A stretch of 64,000 nucleotides of DNA from Molossus alvarezi (taxonomy: Eukaryota > Chordata > Mammalia > Chiroptera > Molossidae), in assembly GCA_037176705.1 (NCBI GenBank), contig CM073885.1, positions 218,376,290 to 218,440,289 on the forward strand. Direction: 5' to 3'. Under the pieces are notes generated by a model, which saw only the letters and a program-made list of their open reading frames with translations, searched no databases and was not told the DNA's origin. A program made the translations under genes and the position numbers. Below, one piece after another: positions 47,003-61,410 of the stretch. Position 1 is the first letter of the stretch; each line of letters starts with the position of its first letter.

Positions 47003-47053
47003 CAGTGGTTCTCAACCTTCCTAATGCTGCAACCCTTTAATATAGTAACATTG
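47003..47053 (+). mobile_element. SPIN-like hAT transposon end
   Basis: 'cagtggttctcaaccttcct' followed by 'aatgctgcaaccctttaata' matches the terminal region of SPIN-type hAT elements, as I remember them from bats, rodents and other tetrapods. Only about 50 bp is recognisable. The opposite terminus is not seen. It interrupts a Ves SINE at 47000. Confidence 0.7.
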
Positions 47054-47535
47054 TAACATAAAGTTCAACTATATAGAAACACAATCTAGCTTTATAATTC
47101 AATCCAGATATATATCTTAATTTTAAAAACCTTCAATATGTATGTCAGTCAATAACATGGTTATAATTTTTTTAAATGTTTTACTCATGTTAATTTCCTA
47201 AACTACTCCAGACATTATCAGTGTAATTACTCAAGAGTTATGTCCAGCTTTTCCATAAAGTGATCAACCAAAATTCTACTCAACCAAAATGCTGTCAACA
47301 TTCATATATAATCTAAAAACTAAAAAATATCATGGTAAAAAGTTACAGTATATGGAGTCCTTTATTTGCATTTTTATACCTAAGCTTTCCATCTCAGGAT
47401 TAAGAAGATAAAACGTTCTAATATTTTTCATCTCTTGAATAAGAATCTGCACTGTACACCACTCTTCTACTTACTCGGAAATACCTTTCTTGGGCAGGGG
47501 CAAATAATCAATTGAACTCATAGTTCTGTAATTTA

Positions 47536-49887
<2,352 letters not shown>

Positions 49888-49924
49888 TTACAACTATGAT
49901 CTTACACAATCAACATTGAAGGGT

Positions 49925-49995
49925 TTGTGATATATACACATACATATACACATATATACATATACATATTATATGTGTACTATATATATAATACC
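49925..49995. repeat. AT/AC-rich low-complexity tract
   Basis: Mixed 'atatacacatacatatacac' and 'tatatata' runs, imperfect. Confidence 0.8.
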
Positions 49996-50344
49996 TCAAA
50001 TTATGAGAAAAGACAAATGAATCAGACCAAATATATATGTCTACTGCTTCTCTTACTAAGAACAGAAAAATCATCTCAGGATGATTTTTGCAGGGGACAA
50101 GAAACCCCAAATCCTCTCTAAAAGTGCTTCAGTGAAAGAAAAGAACTTGTAGCAGGTCTATACTTATACCTCCATTTCTCTCCATTTCTGACTCGTCACC
50201 TTATCTAGACAAGCAATAACAAAAACAATTAAAAGTCTACCTCTGACTCTTAATACCATTTTTATCTAAAATACTACATTGAAAAACAAAAACTGATTTT
50301 ATGCCTTAACTTGGAGATTAGAGTTGTAGTATTACACACACAGT

Positions 50345-50555
50345 TTCAAGAACAAGAGAGTGTGGATTCATAGTCCAACTTAGCTACTCACTAGCAATGC
50401 ATACCCTTGGATAATTTGCTTAACCACTGTGTGCTTTAGTTTCCATATCTATAAAATAGCAAAGGTAGTATCTATTATTATAAAAAGTAAATTAATTAAA
50501 ACATGTAGAGTGCTTAGAACAGTGGCTGGAATAAGGTATGCACTCAATAAATGAT
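50345..50555 (+). mobile_element. MIR SINE
   Basis: Core order is intact: 'gtggattcatagtccaactt', 'tgcttaaccactgtgtgctt', 'tagtttccatatctataaaa', then 'agtgcttagaacagtggctg' and 'gcactcaataaatg'. Confidence 0.8.
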
Positions 50556-51170
50556 ACTATTTTATTACATTTTTCCACAATATTTTTATTTTCATGACAC
50601 AGTCTTGGAGAGTAATTCAATTTCTCATATTTCTATCAAAATACATTACTGTTTCTTTATAATTTTTCTTCTAGATTTCATTTTAGTTTACCATTTAAAA
50701 GCTTTACACACAATAAATATTTGTACAAGAAATCTACTTAAACATAAGTTTGCTTAAATTTACACATGTAAAAAAAAAGAATTAAGCATATGAAATATGG
50801 CCTATACAAAATTATGTAGTTCAATGTCTTTTCTGGTTTTAAATCGTTAAGACTCAGCTGAAAATATCTACATAAAAACAACGAATAATTTTTAGTAATT
50901 TTAAATAATCTAAAAATTCACACCAAATTATTAGGGAAATATAAAAGTTGCATATTCAAAAGGACTGAAATAAACTAGACTGGTTATCCAAAAAATGACA
51001 GTCACGCATTTCAACCTTATCTTAACTTGTATCCTTTTATCATAGGGTTCCCTGGATGATGCTTTCATGGTTACGACCTATATTCTAAATAACATCTTCT
51101 ATTCTCTTGTATCTTAAAAGCACTTTATTATCACTTTTCATAAATTCTGTATAATCAGTCATAAATGAGA

Positions 51171-51480
51171 TTCATTCACTCATTAAATATTAATTATTGA
51201 GAACACACTGTGTACCATGTACTGTTCTAAATGCTTAGATATATCAATAAAAAAGGAAAAATCCTTGTCCACATGGAGCTTACATTTTAGTGGAAGATGA
51301 CAGAAAATAAATAATTGGCTTAATACATAAGTATGTATCATACAGTATCATATAGTATCTTAGAAGATGACAAGTCATAATAAACAGTAGAGCAGATGAG
51401 AAGCAGGACTGTTAGGTTATAATTATAACTAAGGCAGTACAATTAGAAATGTGAATCTGAGCAGACTTGACGGAGGGGAA
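51171..51480. mobile_element. L2-like old LINE 3' fragment
   Basis: 'ttcattcactcattaaatat', 'gaacacactgtgtaccatgt' and 'tccacatggagcttacattt' are the familiar worn L2-class phrases. Orientation was not determined with confidence. Confidence 0.5.
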
Positions 51481-51871
51481 GATTAGCGATGGGATATCTG
51501 CACATAAAGAATTTCAAGAAGAGGAATTTTTGTAATCTTAGTGTTTGTGAGTATCAAAGAGGACACCTTATAGTTTTACAAGATACGTGTACTGGTTATC
51601 TCCAGCAATATGATACCAGAAACGTTCAATCCCCTTTGGGGATTTTTTCCAATGTAACAAGTGGGTATCATATACAAGAGGTCTGAGCACACAAAAAGTT
51701 TAGATGACCTTAAAGATAATTACCACCAAATTCTACAGCCAGTATTTAGATGACCTCAGGAAATGCAGTGGGGGACAGAGACAAAGCTCAGTGCTAGTAA
51801 TAAATATTGTTTTAGATGAAGATAGCCCAAGAACATTTTAATTTGAAAGTTTAAAATGCATTAATCCATTA

Positions 51872-52162
<291 letters not shown>

Positions 52163-52355
52163 TTATTATACTATTAAGTACTGATTCAATGAAATACATG
52201 TTTTTACATTTTATATCTCTAACATGAGAACATCTTAGATAGATAATGTCCAGCTAATGCTCCTGCCATGTTTTAATATGTTAACATCTCTGAAATCAGG
52301 GTGTACCCTTTAATTGACAACACCATAGATTTAAAAAAAAAAACAACTATTTATT

Positions 52356-52560
52356 CCAGCCTGGCTGGTGTGGTTCAGTGAAGTGAGTGTCATCCCATAG
52401 ACTGAGAAGTCCTGGTTCAATTTCTAGTCAGGGCATATGCCCGGGTTGTAGGCTTAATCCCCAGTGTGGGGCATGCAGGAGGCAGCACAGATTGATGTTT
52501 CTCTCTCACATCAATGTGTCTCTCTCTCTCTAAAAAATCAATGTAAACATTTAAAAAAAC
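52356..52560 (+). mobile_element. Ves SINE, short-tail type
   Basis: Starts 'cagcctggctggtgtggttc', with 'agggcatatgcccgggttgt', and ends in 'aaaaaatcaatgtaaac' plus A-run. No exact target duplication. Confidence 0.9.
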
Positions 52561-52564
52561 ACTT

Positions 52565-53000
52565 AATTCCATACTGTGCTAGTTATCGGGTAAACAATGG
52601 TAAACAAAAATAAAGTTTCTATTATCATGGAATTTATTGTCTAAAGGCAGAGATAAACATCAAGCAATCACACAAATAAGCACATTATCAAAATTATGTA
52701 CAGTAAGTATAGTATGAGAGAAACCTATATTTAAATTGGTGGAGGATGGGGAGAGAGGGTATCAGATAAGGCCCATCACAGAAAGTGATATTTATGTTGA
52801 GAATGAAAGTTAGGCAGGAATTAACCAGGAAGAGATATGGAACAAGTGCATGCCAGCAATAGCAAGTGGCAATTACAAAGGCTCCATTTTGGGAAAGAGC
52901 TTAATGACTCTGAGTAGCTTAAAGAAAGCCAATGTGGACATGGTCTAGGAAGCAGAGGAGAGAGTAAGGTGAGATGAGATTGACAAGGCAGACAGCAATC
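52565..53000 (+). mobile_element. L2-like old LINE fragment
   Basis: Wording such as 'atactgtgctagttatcggg', 'catggaatttattgtctaaa', 'ttaggcaggaattaaccagg' and 'gactctgagtagcttaaag' is typical of worn L2-class 3' regions. Limits are approximate. Confidence 0.4.
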
Positions 53001-53010
53001 AGAAATACTT

Positions 53011-53106
53011 TTTTATTTTTTGCTACGTGCCCCTAGCAGGAACTGAACCCGGGACTCTCTGGTCCGCAGGCCGACACTCCAACTGCTGAGCCAAACCCGC
53101 CAGGGC
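53011..53106 (-). mobile_element. Internally truncated Ves SINE (tRNA head only)
   Basis: Only the tRNA-like head is present ('gctgagccaaacccgccagg' back to 'gctacgtgcccctagcagg'), joined directly to an A/T tail (plus-strand 'ttttattttt'). A 10-bp direct repeat 'agaaatactt' flanks it at 53001-53010 and 53107-53116. The CT-rich body and the usual tail motif are absent. Confidence 0.85.
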
Positions 53107-53474
53107 AGAAATACTTACATTTTAACTTAAGAGCCAAAGAAACTTCCTGATCTGACTTTTTAAAAGGTTTCCTTGATTGGGGGAATCATAAGAGAAGAAA
53201 CCAATAGATGGCTTAAGAGGCTAATACTCTAAACTAAGTAAGGAATAATGGGCAGAGTAACCAAAATCAAATAGCCACATATGAGCCCTGAGAGAATTAT
53301 TATATACCACAATAACTGACAGTCTAATTATGGCAATTCTCAATTATTAAGAAGTTAATTATCATTATATTTTAAGAACACAAGTAAATATGTGATTCAT
53401 TCAAAAACCATTCTGATAAAAATCAAGTATGGAATTTAAAAAGGCAAACTTATGTTAACCTGAAACTTTCTTTT

Positions 53475-53704
53475 TTTTAATTCTCACCTGAGGACATTTT
53501 TCCATTTATCATGAGAAAGAGTGACAGGGACAGAGGGAGAGAAACATCAACGTGAGAGGGACATATCGACTGACTGCCTCCCGCAGGACCCTGACCAGGG
53601 CCGAGGAGGAATCACAACTATCGGTGCCCTTGACTGGAATCAAACCCGAGACTCACTGGTCCGCAGGCCAAAGCTCTAAGGGCTGAGCCAAATCAGCCAG
53701 GTCA
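53475..53704 (-). mobile_element. Ves SINE, long-tail type
   Basis: Reverse orientation: poly-T, 'aattctcacctgaggacatt', GA-rich stretch, and 'gctgagccaaatcagccagg' at the head end. Target duplication 'aaactttctttt' at 53463-53474 and 53705-53716. Confidence 0.92.
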
Positions 53705-54504
53705 AAACTTTCTTTTAACAAGGTTGAATAAATGAATGTTTGCTACTTTGAAATCTGTAAGAAGGTGAATACACATCTGTTCCTTCTATTATTACCGTAT
53801 CAACAGTATTCTCATGTATTTTCTGAGATGGGTTGTTTTTCCCTTAGAATTTTAAAGCAAAAAGAACCTTTAGCTATCAATCCCCCACTTTCAGGAAGCT
53901 CAAGTCTCTTTGGCTGTTGTTCAGGGCATCTCATAGGAGTGAGGCAACCAACCAGGCAGCAAGTTCCTCCACTCTCTTGTCGGTCACCCTGACTCATTTT
54001 GACCAAAAATTAAACATGATGAAAAATGTTTTGTTGGTATTCATTCACATTCTTGAAATATCATTTCATAGCTAAAGAAACAAAAACAGTAAACTCATTC
54101 CACCTCTTCCAAAGGTTCAATGTCGTAATACGTAGAATGAATTTTAAACAAATGTTAATCCTTTCTTCCATTTAGAGATCTTTGAGCTGAAAACCTTGAT
54201 TCACAAAATTCAGGACCCCACAAAAAGCTAAAAAGTAGTATTTGAGCTGCATTTCAAATACAGACACAAAAAATATTTTATTATTCAAAATCAAAATCTC
54301 CTGAAAATTATATTAAAGTAAGGTTACTCTAATGAAAAGTGAGACTTAAAAATATATACTCAAGGTTTTTAAAACAAGATGCATATAGCTCTTAAATCTT
54401 TCCTTATTTTTCAAATAGGTATCATCTCCTAAACGAAAGCTTTTATCCTCTGCCAATTTCATCACTAAAATAAAAAAGTCAACATTTTCCTAACCTCTTC
54501 AAGT

Positions 54505-54865
54505 AGTCGTCCAACCCTTCCTATCTGATCGTACAACAGAGTGAGGCAGAAGTGGCAAGGTGCCAGGCCCAAGCCTAGGCACTAAGAGCCCTCATATCCT
54601 CCACTTGCCCTCTTGTGTTTGTACCATCTCCATGGGAAAAATATCCCCAGGACAACTTGCTAGTGCCAGGAAGAAGATGAGAAATATGTAAAACAAGTCC
54701 CAGCAAACCCACTGGCATGTGAGCAAACCCAGCCAAAATGAGTAGTGCCAGCCCACCAAGCTCTGTCTAGAACAAGTGACCCATTGACACACAGGCAATA
54801 ATAAATGTGGTTTTGTGCTACTGAATTGTGTAATGTTTTGTTATTAAATAAAAGCTAACAGATTA
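54505..54865 (+). mobile_element. MaLR-type LTR (ERVL-MaLR), decayed
   Basis: The 3' part reads 'tgtgagcaaacccagccaaaa', 'caggcaataataaatgtggt' and 'gtaatgttttgttattaa'. This is the layout of the polyadenylation region and end of MLT1/MaLR LTRs. It is a solo, degraded LTR with no coding capacity. Confidence 0.5.
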
Positions 54866-55630
54866 TTATCCACAGGAATTTATGTAGAACATCTCCTAGA
54901 GATAAAAGCTCTGTTCATAAAAAAATAAAAATATACTCAAAATACCAACTCAGATTTCTGAAAGTTTGGTACCTAAAGCACATCATCTCTCTTTAACCTA
55001 TACTTCAGAACATTAGCAAATTAGGCAGTGCCATACCACAAACCTCCAGAGATCTAACATTGGACAAAAATGATTCTAAACATTTCATACTTGAAACCAT
55101 GGTGGGTTATATAAACTATTTAACACATTCTTCTACTTTCTATACAGTTTTATTATCTCTACATAATCAAAACCAATGTACCTGAACTATATATTTAACA
55201 ATGATTCTGTCACTGAAGTACCTTTATTCTTCAACAATTTTATATGATTAGCTTTTATAGAGGAAGTAAGGGGAGAGCACTTACTCAGTCATTCTCCACC
55301 CCTCCAACCCACTGGAGAATTACTGATTCATCTGACCAAGGAACAGAGCATGCTCTATTCAGATCCTCTGTATTCCTTATCTTAAGATATAAATGCCCAT
55401 CAAGGGTGCATTCTCATCTGTAGTACTACATACAGTAAGCTTATCTGGTAAAACATTTGAAGAAAACTTGTAACATAATGGAGAGGACATAATAAAAAAC
55501 AGAAAAATTTTCGGAAAAAGAAAACAAAAATGCAAGGAACAGAAGCAAAATCTTTTTAAAAGCTGTAATTAATATTGGCCAAAAAAAAAAAAAAACACAA
55601 TATATTTGCACCTAAAAAAAGAGCAAGGTA

Positions 55631-55869
55631 GCCCTGGCCGATTTGGCTTAGTGGTTAAAGTGTCGGCCCGCAGACCAATGAATCGTGGGTTCGATTCTGA
55701 TCAAGGGCATGTACCTCAGTTGCAGTTCGTCCCTGGCCCTGGTTGTGGTCCTGCGGGAGGAAGCTACTCTATGTGTCCCTTTCATGTCAATGTTTCTCTT
55801 CCCCTCTCTCTTCTCTCTCCTTCCCATTCTATCTAAACTAAAATAGAAAAATGTCCTTGGGTGAGGATT
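55631..55869 (+). mobile_element. Ves SINE, long-tail type
   Basis: Starts 'gccctggccgatttggctta' and ends 'gtccttgggtgaggatt'. A 17-bp target duplication 'aaaaaaagagcaaggta' lies at 55614-55630 and about 55870-55886. Confidence 0.94.
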
Positions 55870-55886
55870 AAAAAAAGAGCAAGGTA

Positions 55887-56080
55887 TATTTTAACAAAGA
55901 ACAACAACACTGAGAGAACAAAGAAGAGTTCTTGGAAATTAAAAGTAACATGGCAGAAATACAAAATTCTATAGAGGAGATGAAAGATAAATTGAAGGAA
56001 TGCTCCCAATACAAGCAGAATAAAAAGAAAGAAGAAAAATGTAAGAAAGAAAATCAGAGGATCAATCAATCTGCGGCAGG
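55887..56080 (+). mobile_element. Possible old L1-derived fragment
   Basis: Lys/Glu-rich wording ('ttggaaattaaaagtaacatggcag', 'aattctatagaggagatgaaa') resembles coiled-coil-encoding parts of ancient LINEs. Family and orientation are not certain. Confidence 0.3.
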
Positions 56081-56598
56081 ATGGTAAGAAGCTAGGAAAA
56101 TTCCTGGGCAAGTGGAATGGGGAAACTGAGACAAGAAAATTCAACAAGGCAGAACAGTCTAGGCAGCTTGCAGCCAGCTTGTGAACCTCAAGACCTTATC
56201 TTCCCCAACCAAGGACACTGGAGAGCAAATGGTTTATACTCTCTTCCCTAACTAGAAAATACAGAGCTTAAATCACCCTGGCCTGGGAAAATAGAGAACA
56301 AAGACCCAATTAATGCCATTTGTGCCAGCTAAACCCAAGGGCAGATAAAGTCTGAGGGGGAAAAAAAACCAAAATGTTTGGATGGTATCACTTGGGGGAT
56401 GTTAGGTAGAAAAGATAGCTGCTAGGTAGGGCAGGGAGAGGACAAAGAGAAGAGAAAAAAGGGGAGTTTATCTCACCCAGTGAACAAAGAAGTCAGCAGT
56501 CTTGGGACTTGCCAAGATAAAATCACCAGATGGTCTCACAAATTCTGGGAAAGGTCGCAACAATGTAAAAGGGGGACTTTGAAATCTAGTCTATCCAG

Positions 56599-56642
56599 TC
56601 TACCGGCATACCACCCTGAACACCCCAATCTTGATCTCGCCT
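56599..56642 (+). pseudogene. Retroposed 5' fragment of 5S rRNA
   Basis: The 44-bp insert plus the G before it (56598) reads as roughly the first 45 bases of 5S rRNA: 'ggcataccaccctgaacacc' followed by 'ccaatcttgatctcgcctga', with a few changes from the conserved mammalian sequence. It is bracketed by a perfect 18-bp direct repeat 'gaaatctagtctatccag' at 56581-56598 and 56643-56660. It has no poly(A) tail and lacks the internal promoter's 3' elements, so it should be inert. Confidence 0.8.
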
Positions 56643-56721
56643 GAAATCTAGTCTATCCAGCAGGGGAACCTTGAAACATATAGGGGGTTAAAGCACAGAA
56701 CCCATTCCCCACATGTGCTTT

Positions 56722-56828
56722 ATGCCAAGGTTGAGGGTTCAATCAGGACACACACGAGAATCAATCAATGAATGTATAAATAAGCAGATTGACATATCAA
56801 TGTTTCTCTCTCTAAAATCAATTTTAAA
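56722..56828 (+). mobile_element. Decayed Ves SINE remnant
   Basis: Retains 'gagggttcaatcaggacaca' and the tail 'atcaatgtttctctctctaa' but lacks the 5' head. Confidence 0.6.
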
Positions 56829-58352
56829 AAATGTTTTCTTCCATAAATACATTATCAGAAAGCTACTAAAAAATGCATTCTCGAAGACAGTAATGAAAAG
56901 AAGTGGGAGGCATGAGAAGCAGAAAGTCTAAAATAGGAAGAAGGCAAAGGGAATTCCCAGAAGGACAGTTAAATGCTGATCAAAATGAAACAGAACTAAG
57001 GCTCCCAAAAGGATGTTTCTAAGGAAAGAAAGCATAAAACTGACACAATTATTAAAATGCTTAAATATACTGCATAAAGATTTACACTTTCATTGGAATG
57101 TGGGGCTAAAATACTAATATGTATTTAAAAAACCAAGCAAATGAAAAGTGACATAATTATGAACTCCAGGGGAAATTTTAAAAGTATAAGAAAGAAAATG
57201 CAGTTACAGACTATAACATGTCAGTTTAATGGCATACAAAAAAATTTAAACACCAATCATTAATTCAATCTAAAAACTGAGACTATACTACACTGACAGT
57301 AAAATCTTCATCTTTTCCTGGAGATACTATCTAAAATAGAAAATCAGCACTACCAAACTTGCAAGAGCCCAGAATCACATACTTCCCCTGATTTTCTAAG
57401 TTCCTTCTTCTCTTTCATACTCTAAAGATCTCACTAAAACTAAATTCTTTTCTATGTAATGCAGTACAGAAATTCAGAAGTAAACATCAAAAGAAACATC
57501 TCAAGGATTTTAAAGTGCATGCCTCTGAAGGAAGGGATGAGGCAGGAAGATACTGATTTAGCCATAGCTTAACAGATCAATTTGACTTTTTAAAATATAT
57601 AGATGAATAACTATGATCAAAATAAAAATTTCACATAAAACAAAGCTTATTGATTAAAACCCGATTTTTAAATTGTTAATTTTTAAAAAGCAAAAGAATG
57701 CCTTCCTCAAAACAATTTGTCCCCTAAATACTGGCAGTCCATTTGGTTCTTCTTTTAAAATGTCTTTTGAATGACAATTAATTAAACTCACCCAGGATTA
57801 TAATTATGCCCAATTCAATTTTCTTTAAAAAATTAGGGCTACTAGTCAACTATAATTTAGCTAATAATTAGAAGCAAAAATGCTACAATTCAGGAAAGTG
57901 AGGTACAGAAAATCAGTATCTTCTCCTTAAAGAGATCACAATGCTTTACAGTAGACACTATGAAAGATGAATAAGGGAAAACATCTAACTTGTCATATTA
58001 TACAGGGAAATAGATATTATAATGTTAATTTACTTCATTTCCCTCTATCCTCCCTCCTTACAAGACTGAAGTAAATGAGATCATATTTTCTCCATCACCA
58101 CTACCATCACCCTTCTCCTACAACCTTCAGGAAATGACAAGACTTTCTGGTATCATTATTAACAATCCTAACTGTCTTAAGAGAATCTAAATATAAAGCA
58201 GGACTCCCTAGATCCCAAACTGCCAGATACACTTTTACTTTTTTTTTTTTAACTTTGCAGGAAATAGATTAATGGCCCCTTTACACATTAAAGTAAAAAA
58301 AAAATCAGGGATTTTTTTAGGTTATTATTATTCTTCTTAAAGCACACTATAC

Positions 58353-58570
58353 AGCCCTGGCTGGTTTGGCTCAGCAGTTAGAGCGACGGCCCACAGACTA
58401 GAGAGTCCCAGGTTTGGTTCCCCACTAAGGGGACATACCTCAGATGCAGTTTGTCTCTGGCGTCAGTTGGGGTTGTGTGGGTGGCAACCAGTCAATGTTA
58501 TCTCTCTCTTCCTCCCTCTCTCTCTCCGGCTCTATCTGAAGATAAAAAGGTCCTCAGGTGAGGATAAAAA
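58353..58570 (+). mobile_element. Ves SINE, long-tail type
   Basis: Starts 'gccctggctggtttggctca', with tRNA B-box-like 'ggtttggttcccc', and ends 'ggtcctcaggtgaggat'. No convincing target duplication. Confidence 0.9.
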
Positions 58571-58967
58571 AAGTTAAAAAAATACATTAGGTCCAAATAA
58601 AATATGGTTTTCTACCTTCTGATATTTACAAAAGAACCCCAAAATACCAAATGATACAAGTTTATAAAAATTATAGATCAAAATATATCCTCTAAATTTA
58701 TTACATTTAATGTGTTGAAAGACAACATAGTAGAGTGCTGGAAAAAAATCTTCTAACACTAATATTGACACATTGTGCTCTTCTTGGTTGGATTATAAAG
58801 AATGATATAGGAAGCATGAAGTGTAACTGCTCTTTATCTGCTTAGATTTCCTGGTTTAAACTCAACAGCATTTTCTTGTGCATTTACCTGTTCATATTAT
58901 CACTGCAGCAACTATGACTTAGGTTTTAAGTATTTTTAACAGCATTCCTTAATTAGACAGATAATTA

Positions 58968-59225
<258 letters not shown>

Positions 59226-59594
59226 TTAAGAATAAAAAAATATACATGTTAAAGCTCTATCACTACCAGTGGTTTGAAGTCTAAATTATTGTATTTAGAG
59301 AATTTCAAAAAGTAAGACTTTGGCATGAGTATGAAATGTGACGTATTTCAAAAAGGGTTCTACCATTCTAGTGGAAAGTATTTACATGTGTCTGTCATTT
59401 TCTGACAGGCAAATATTCAGTGAATACTTATTTTTAAATTCAATCAAGAAAAAAGTTGGCTCACTCAAAAGTAGCAGTCTCCAAAAGCGAGTGTGCAAGA
59501 TAATCCTTTAGGGACTCCTTTAGGAACTCAAGAATAAAATATCAGAATTTTTAGTTATATTTATTTTTATCTTAAAAAAATAAGCTGTAACATA

Positions 59595-59710
59595 GGGGTG
59601 GGCAAAGTAGGTTTACAGTTGTGAATACACAAAACAGGGAGTTTATTCTTATATTATTATTTATTACTGTATTTTCCATACAAATGTAAATCTACTTTTG
59701 CCCATCCATG
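59595..59710. mobile_element. Mariner-like MITE
   Basis: About 115 bp with terminal inverted repeats: 'ggggtgggcaaagtaggttt' on the left against the reverse complement of 'aaatctacttttgcccatcc' on the right. TA dinucleotides sit at both ends (59593-59594, 59711-59712). The same termini occur in the element at 3734-3864. Confidence 0.75.
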
Positions 59711-59975
59711 TATTTATTAACTAATAATTATACTCTCATTGGCATGTTTTGCATACAACATATTGCAATTAGTGTGTACCTAGTTAAATGGATTTTTAAA
59801 ATGTATGTACTATTAACTCAATAATGTAAAAAATAAACAAGTGGCCTAAAAAGGTTTCTGTAAAAAAATAATAATACAAGTACAAGAAAATAAGAAGAAA
59901 ATGGCAAATCTGACACTTTGGCTATTAGTGTAACATAACCATCAGTATATACTGAGGTTGAAAATAATCATGATC

Positions 59976-60223
59976 GCCCTGGCCGGTTTGGCTCAGCGGT
60001 TGGAGCGTCGACCTGCGGTCCTGAGAGACCCGGGTTCGGTTCCCGCTAAGGTCGCGTACCTCGGTTGCAGTTTGTCCCCGGCCCTGGTCGGTTGTGCGGG
60101 TGGCAGCCACTCGAAGTGTCCCTTCACATCGATGTTTCTCTCTCTCTCTCTGTTCCTCTCTCTCCCTCCCACTCTACCTGAACAAAAAATGGAAAAATGT
60201 CCTCGGGTGAGGATTAAAAGAAA
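59976..60223 (+). mobile_element. Ves SINE, young long-tail copy
   Basis: Near-consensus head 'gccctggccggtttggctca' with CpGs preserved ('gcgtcgacctgcgg'), ending 'gtcctcgggtgaggatt'. A perfect 16-bp target duplication 'gaaaataatcatgatc' lies at 59960-59975 and 60224-60239. Confidence 0.96.
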
Positions 60224-60290
60224 GAAAATAATCATGATCTATTTAGGTCTGTCTGGAAATTAAAAAACAATGATAAAGAATATTATTTTA

Positions 60291-60532
60291 GCCCTGGCCA
60301 GTTTGGCTCAGTGGTTAGAGTGTCAGCCTACAGACCAAAGAATCCCGGGTTCGATTCTGGCCAAGGGCACATACCTTGGTTGCGTCTCATCCCCAGCCCC
60401 TGTTGGAGTCATGTGGGTGGTAACCAATCTATGTCTCTCTCTCACATCAATGTTTCTCTCTCTTGCTCTCTCTCTCCCTCCCACTCTTTCTGAAGATAAA
60501 TGTAAAAATATCCTCGGGTGAGAATTAAAAAA
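60291..60532 (+). mobile_element. Ves SINE, long-tail type
   Basis: Starts 'gccctggccagtttggctca' and ends with the 'atcctcgggtgagaatt' motif plus A-run. A 12-bp target duplication 'aatattatttta' (60279-60290) pairs with 60533-60544 with one mismatch. Confidence 0.92.
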
Positions 60533-60805
60533 AATACTATTTTAACTAAATTTACATCCACTACCATTGATAATAAACCTAGTTTTAACTTTGTAATGTA
60601 ATTTGAGATATTAGCTAATGGCAGCTCAACATGTCACCAATTCATAAATAAATATACATAATAGGAGATGGGTCATCAAAAAAAGTTGGAAGACCACTGC
60701 TCTAAAGACCTAATCTCCCTAAAATATTTTGTTTAAAGCATAAAATTTGAATGTTGCTACTGCTGATGATGACTATATTTTTATGTCTTTAAATTATATA
60801 TATTT

Positions 60806-61016
60806 GCCTGGCCAGTGTGGCTCATTGGATGAGCATCAACCCATGCACCAAGAGGTTGCTGGGTCCGAGTCCCAGTCAGGGCACATGCCCAGGTTGTGGG
60901 TCCAATCCCCAGGAGGGGCCATGCAGGTGGCGGCTAATCGATGTTCTTCTCATCGATGTTTCTCTCTCTCTCCCTCTCCCTTTATCTCTCTCTAAAACAA
61001 AATCAATAAAGAAAAG
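60806..61016 (+). mobile_element. Ves SINE, short-tail type
   Basis: Head 'gcctggccagtgtggctcat', middle 'ggcacatgcccaggttgtgg', CT-rich stretch, ending 'aaaatcaataaag'. No clear target duplication. Confidence 0.9.
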
Positions 61017-61309
61017 AAACAAAAAACTGTATACATTCTACCAAAAGGAAGAATTATGGCACAACAGTACCATATCTGGGCTCAAGGTTAGTTTGAGAAC
61101 TTGATACAAAGTTCCCCCTTCATCTTGTAAATCTTTTTACTATCTTGGCTTATAGCCTTGCCTTTAGAAAAGAAACAAGTCTCAAAGCTAAGAAATAGGG
61201 ACAACAAAAGCAGAATTCAGATAAGTTTGACTGTAAAATGTGCCAATCTTCAAACGAAAGGGATCAAAATAGGTGTGTTGATAAAGATGTTGATAAAAAA
61301 TAAATCTCC

Positions 61310-61376
61310 CTCTTAGCAACTGGATAAGTAGGACTGACAATAACAAGTGTTGAAGAACAAGAATGTGGAAAAACTG

Positions 61377-61410
<34 letters not shown>

